Made by a program: the position numbers and the translations under genes. Shown here in pieces: positions 9,331 to 11,424 of a stretch of DNA of 11,424 nt. The first letter of the stretch is position 1. Each line of letters starts with the position of its first letter. The notes beneath the pieces are model-generated. The model saw only the letters and a program-made list of their open reading frames with translations, had not been told where the DNA came from and did not search any database. Source of the stretch: Candidatus Egerieousia excrementavium. Lineage in GTDB: Bacteria; Bacteroidota; Bacteroidia; Bacteroidales; UBA932. The stretch spans positions 1-11,424 of the forward strand of contig JADINB010000110.1 of the NCBI GenBank assembly GCA_017694275.1. The letters are read 5' to 3'.

Positions 9331-10349
9331 TTCCTGTTGTAATGATGACCGCTCAGCATGCCGCAAGCGGCAAATATATCCTCCCCTCTAGAAGCCCTGA
9401 CGGTTGCAGTTATTCCTCCCGCATTTATCCTTTCCCGGAACTGCTCGATTACTGCATCTGGCGACGGATGCAGGTCTGAATCGGGAATAGCGTGAAACCT
9501 TATAAGGTTAACCCTGCACTCAAGCCCCCTGAGAAGCTGCACAAGCGCATCTGCATGTGCTTTTGTATCGTTCAGCCTGTTGAACATTATATACTCGAAA
9601 CTCACCCTGCGCTGGCCGGTAAAATCAAACTTTCTGATTTCTGCAAGTGTCTTTTCTATGGGAAAGGCCTTCTCCATCGGCATTAGCTGCACTCTCTGTT
9701 CCGGAAACGGATTATGCAGGCTTATAGCCAGATGCACCGAAGTCTGCTCCAGAAATGTTCTCAATGCCGGCATAACTCCAATACTGCTCAGCGTTATACG
9801 CTTGGGGCTCCATGCAAATCCCCATTCCGCCGTAAGCACCTCTATGGCCTGCATCACATTTTCAAGATTATCCAACGGCTCACCCATACCCATAAAAACA
9901 GCATTCGTAAGCATTTTGTTCTCCTGCACAGAAACAAACTGGGAAATTATCTCGGCTGTCTCCAGGTTCCCCTTGAAACCCTGGCGGCCGGTCATGCAAA
10001 ACTTGCATCCCATTTTACAACCGGCCTGTGATGAAACACACAGTGTGGCTCTGCCCGAATCGGGTATCATAACGCTTTCGACAGCACTTGACGTATGACA
10101 CAGAAAAAGATACTTTTTTGTACCGTCAGCCGAGCACTGCATCTCCAGAGCATCGTCTGCCCCTACAATATAATGCTCATTGAGTTTGCCGCGTGCAGCC
10201 TTTGAAAGGTTGGTCATCTCGTCGATGGTGCGCACCTGTTTCTTATATAGCCAGTCTGCTATCTGTCCAGCCGAAAAAGATGGCAATCCCATCCTGGCCG
10301 TCATTTCTTTCAATTGAGCCAGAGTGGCTCCCAGCAATTTGCGTTTCAT
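9327..10349 (-). CDS. rlmN: 23S rRNA (adenine2503-C2)-methyltransferase / tRNA m2A37 methyltransferase
   Basis: RlmN is a radical SAM enzyme that methylates C2 of A2503 in 23S rRNA and of A37 in certain tRNAs, tuning decoding and the peptide exit tunnel. The 340-residue product has the radical SAM cluster motif CKMGCKFC (Cys111, Cys115, Cys118), the GMGEPLDN motif, and the C-terminal Cys329 in FAACGMLSG that matches the transiently methylated cysteine of the family. The N-terminus (KLLGATLAQLKEMTARMGLP) matches the usual RlmN start, so the ATG at 10349 is well supported. The missing antibiotic-resistance features do not suggest Cfr. The stop TGA (9329-9327) overlaps the patatin start. The gene begins 60 bases from the edge of the 298-base repeat array, so its promoter must lie in that gap or inside the array. 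Confidence 0.95.
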   Translation of the reverse strand: MKRKLLGATLAQLKEMTARMGLPSFSAGQIADWLYKKQVRTIDEMTNLSKAARGKLNEHYIVGADDALEMQCSADGTKKYLFLCHTSSAVESVMIPDSGRATLCVSSQAGCKMGCKFCMTGRQGFKGNLETAEIISQFVSVQENKMLTNAVFMGMGEPLDNLENVMQAIEVLTAEWGFAWSPKRITLSSIGVMPALRTFLEQTSVHLAISLHNPFPEQRVQLMPMEKAFPIEKTLAEIRKFDFTGQRRVSFEYIMFNRLNDTKAHADALVQLLRGLECRVNLIRFHAIPDSDLHPSPDAVIEQFRERINAGGITATVRASRGEDIFAACGMLSGHHYNRK

Positions 10350-10353
10350 ACAG

Positions 10354-10361
10354 CAAATTTA
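10354..10361 (-). promoter_or_regulatory. Possible Bacteroidota -7 box (TAAATTTG) at the rlmN start
   Basis: On the minus strand TAAATTTG is an exact match to the Bacteroidota -7 consensus TAnnTTTG. Only four bases (CTGT) separate it from the rlmN ATG, so a transcript from it would begin at or very near the A of the start codon and be leaderless. No TTTG is found at the expected -33 distance, where the sequence is only AT-rich. The match could be chance in an AT-rich gap. Confidence 0.3.
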
Positions 10362-10408
10362 TGAAAAGTTTAAGTATGTTCTTCGACAGGACAACAACTT
10401 CTGCCTGC

Positions 10409-10706
10409 ATCTGAACCTCGGGCACAGTTGCCGAAAGTCCTGCAATGCGTTTGTTGTGAGCTGCTTGACTGCCTGATTCCGCCTTGCTGTAAGGTTCAGA
10501 TGCTCCCATTTTCCGCTGCATCTGAACCAATAGATGTGCTTGTTGAAACTATACAACAAAAAGTTTCTCAACAAGTTGCAGCGGCTTATTTGAGATATTT
10601 TCCGGTTCAGATGCCTGGACCACTCTGCTGCGCGTTTGGTGGATACCCCTGCAGGAAGCACCTCCAGAGTGCATTTGCATTCTGCGGTGTTCCATGCCCG
10701 TCTGGA
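10409..10706. repeat. 298-base repeat, unit 1
   Basis: This is the unit nearest rlmN. Its 9-mers are ATCTGAACC at 10409 and 10520 and GGTTCAGAT at 10493 and 10604. Block B contains TTGTTG-8 bases-CAACAA and TCTCAA-18 bases-TTGAGA as internal inverted repeats. The bases just left of 10409 end in GC, like the flank of block B rather than the GG or GA seen before block A in the later units. Confidence 0.93.
10493..10528. repeat. Compact inverted repeat (11-base arms, 14-base loop), unit 1
   Basis: GGTTCAGATGC and GCATCTGAACC face each other across 14 bases, so this 36-base element could form a hairpin in RNA or a small cruciform in DNA. There is no run of T after it, so it is not an obvious intrinsic terminator. 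Confidence 0.75.
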
Positions 10707-11004
10707 ATCTGAACCATGGGTGTTGTTGCTGAAATTCTTGCAACACGTTTGTTGTTAGCAGGTTGGCTGCCGGATTCTGCCTTGCTGCAAGGTTCAGATA
10801 CTCCACTTTTCCACTGCATCTGAACCGGTGGAGATGCTTGCTGAAACCGTACAACAGAAAGTCTCTCAACAAGTTGCAGCGGCTTATTTGAGTTGCTTTC
10901 CGGTTCAGATGCCTGTGCCACTCTGCTGCGCGTTTGGTGGAGACCCCTCTCAGAAGTGCTTCCGTGGCGCATTTGCATTCTGCGGCGTTCCAAACCCGTT
11001 TGGG
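10707..11004. repeat. 298-base repeat, unit 2
   Basis: The 9-mers are ATCTGAACC at 10707 and 10818 and GGTTCAGAT at 10791 and 10902. Its block A is the most divergent of the four copies (about 18 of 75 internal positions differ from unit 1), yet the length is unchanged. The compact hairpin has GGTTCAGATA, losing one outer pair. Confidence 0.93.
10791..10826. repeat. Compact inverted repeat, unit 2
   Basis: This is the same 36-base element, with arms GGTTCAGATA and GCATCTGAACC. The 9-base core pairs perfectly and the outer pairs are weakened by one change. Confidence 0.72.
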
Positions 11005-11302
11005 ATCTGAACCACGGGCACAGTTGCCGAAAGTCTTGCAACGCGTTTGTTGTGAGTGGTTTGGCTGCCGGATTCTGCCTTGCTGCAGGGTTCAGATGCT
11101 TCCCTTTACCGCTGCATCTGAACCAGTGGAGATGCTTGCTGAAACCTCGCAATGAAAAGTTTCTCAATAAGTTGCAGCAGTTTATTTGAGTTGCTTTCCG
11201 GTTCAGATGCTTGTGCCACTCTGTCGCGCGTTTGGTGGAAACCCCTGCCAGAAGTTCCTCCAGGGCACATTTGCATTCCGCGGTGTTCCAAACCCGTCTG
11301 GG
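11005..11302. repeat. 298-base repeat, unit 3
   Basis: The 9-mers are ATCTGAACC at 11005 and 11116 and GGTTCAGAT at 11089 and 11200. Block A differs from unit 1 at about 11 of 75 internal positions. The CTCAA-18 bases-TTGAG inverted repeat in block B is kept, although the TTGTTG/CAACAA pair is not. Confidence 0.93.
11089..11124. repeat. Compact inverted repeat, unit 3
   Basis: This is the same 36-base element with full 11-base arms (GGTTCAGATGC / GCATCTGAACC) and a different 14-base loop, showing the loop varies while the arms stay fixed. Confidence 0.75.
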
Positions 11303-11424
11303 ATCTGAACCTCGGGCACAGTTGCCGAAAGTCCTGCAATGCGCTTGTTATGAGCGGGTTGACTGCCGGATTCTGCCTTGTTGCAGGGTTCGGATGCTCT
11401 CCTTTTCCGCTGCATCTGAACCAG
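11303..11424. repeat. 298-base repeat, unit 4 (cut by window edge)
   Basis: Only the first 122 bases are present: block A, the 18-base spacer and the first 11 bases of block B. The 9-mers are at 11303, 11387 and 11414. The one at 11387 is GGTTCGGAT, the only variant among the 15 sites. The first 41 bases are identical to unit 1 and not to the adjacent unit 3. Confidence 0.9.
11387..11422. repeat. Compact inverted repeat, unit 4
   Basis: This is the same 36-base element with GGTTCGGATGC in the left arm. The A-to-G change turns one A-T pair into a G-T pair, which would still pair as G-U in a plus-strand transcript. Confidence 0.7.

Larger units (their letters stand above)
10409..11424. repeat. 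Tandem array of 298-base units (3.4 copies, open at right edge)
   Basis: Matching landmarks recur exactly 298 bases apart at 10409, 10707, 11005 and 11303, and likewise for every internal landmark I checked. Units differ by substitutions (roughly 10-25% in the segments compared by eye), with no gap needed anywhere. Each unit is built from a 93-base block A bounded by inverted 9-mers, an 18-base spacer, a 93-base block B bounded the same way, and a 94-base segment C. The period is not divisible by three, and ATCTGAACC places a TGA in one frame, so no frame stays open across units. This argues against a coding repeat. There is no gene, tRNA or CRISPR pattern in it. It is not an element I can name. 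Confidence 0.95.

Noticed and set aside
9331..9366. Patatin start at 9366
   Set aside because: It adds 12 polar residues before the signal peptide. The ATG at 9330 both begins the signal and forms the ATGA overlap with rlmN.
9327..10349. Cfr-type resistance methyltransferase instead of RlmN
   Set aside because: N-terminus, length and the motif context fit housekeeping RlmN, and there is no mobile-element context on the gene side. This is a judgement from motifs, not a tree.
10493..10528. Intrinsic terminator in the repeat hairpins
   Set aside because: The hairpins have decent arms, but no U-rich tract follows on either strand, and they recur in every unit upstream of rlmN.
10359..11415. Several open frames of 60-186 codons, on both strands, inside the repeat array
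   Set aside because: They are translations of the same repeat in shifting frames: the 298-base period rotates the frame at each unit. Predicted peptides have no recognised domain and start and stop at arbitrary points in the unit.
10409..11424. CRISPR array
   Set aside because: The repeated motif is only 9-11 bases, alternates in orientation, and the intervening segments recur in every unit instead of being unique. No cas gene is in the window.

Overview
The window looks like chromosomal DNA of a member of the Bacteroidota, most likely Bacteroidales. This rests on two secreted 6-bladed beta-propeller proteins of a kind abundant in that group, a single-chain class I fumarase, a patatin fused to an Omp85 barrel, a Bacteroides-type RecX, and generally weak Shine-Dalgarno sequences. 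The genus cannot be fixed from the sequence alone.

Layout: bases 1-94 are AT-rich. A membrane-anchored metallophosphoesterase (95-1099) is the only clear plus-strand gene, and its end overlaps the end of the fumarase gene by 17 bases. All other genes lie on the minus strand. In transcription order they are rlmN (10349-9327), a patatin/Omp85 type Vd-like protein (9330-7012), a beta-propeller lipoprotein (6908-5649), its exported paralogue (5594-4374), recX (4349-3846), prfB (3849-2727) and fumarase (2708-1083). Two junctions are 4-base ATGA stop/start overlaps (rlmN/patatin and recX/prfB). The other gaps are 18-103 bases, so one long operon or a few overlapping transcripts are likely. The genes do not form a pathway: they mix ribosome and translation functions (RlmN, RF2), recombination control (RecX), central metabolism (fumarase) and envelope proteins. 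prfB carries a classic +1 programmed frameshift, so it must be annotated from 3849 rather than from the internal ATG at 3737.

From 10409 to the right edge there is no credible gene. Instead there is a tandem array with an exact 298-base period: three full units and 122 bases of a fourth, probably continuing beyond the window. The units differ by roughly 10-25% by substitution, yet no insertion or deletion is seen. Each full unit carries four copies of a 9-base motif (ATCTGAACC or its reverse complement GGTTCAGAT) in strictly alternating orientation at fixed spacing. The motif is invariant in 14 of 15 sites. The array starts only 60 bases upstream of the rlmN start codon. I do not recognise it as a known element, and it is the most interesting part of the window.
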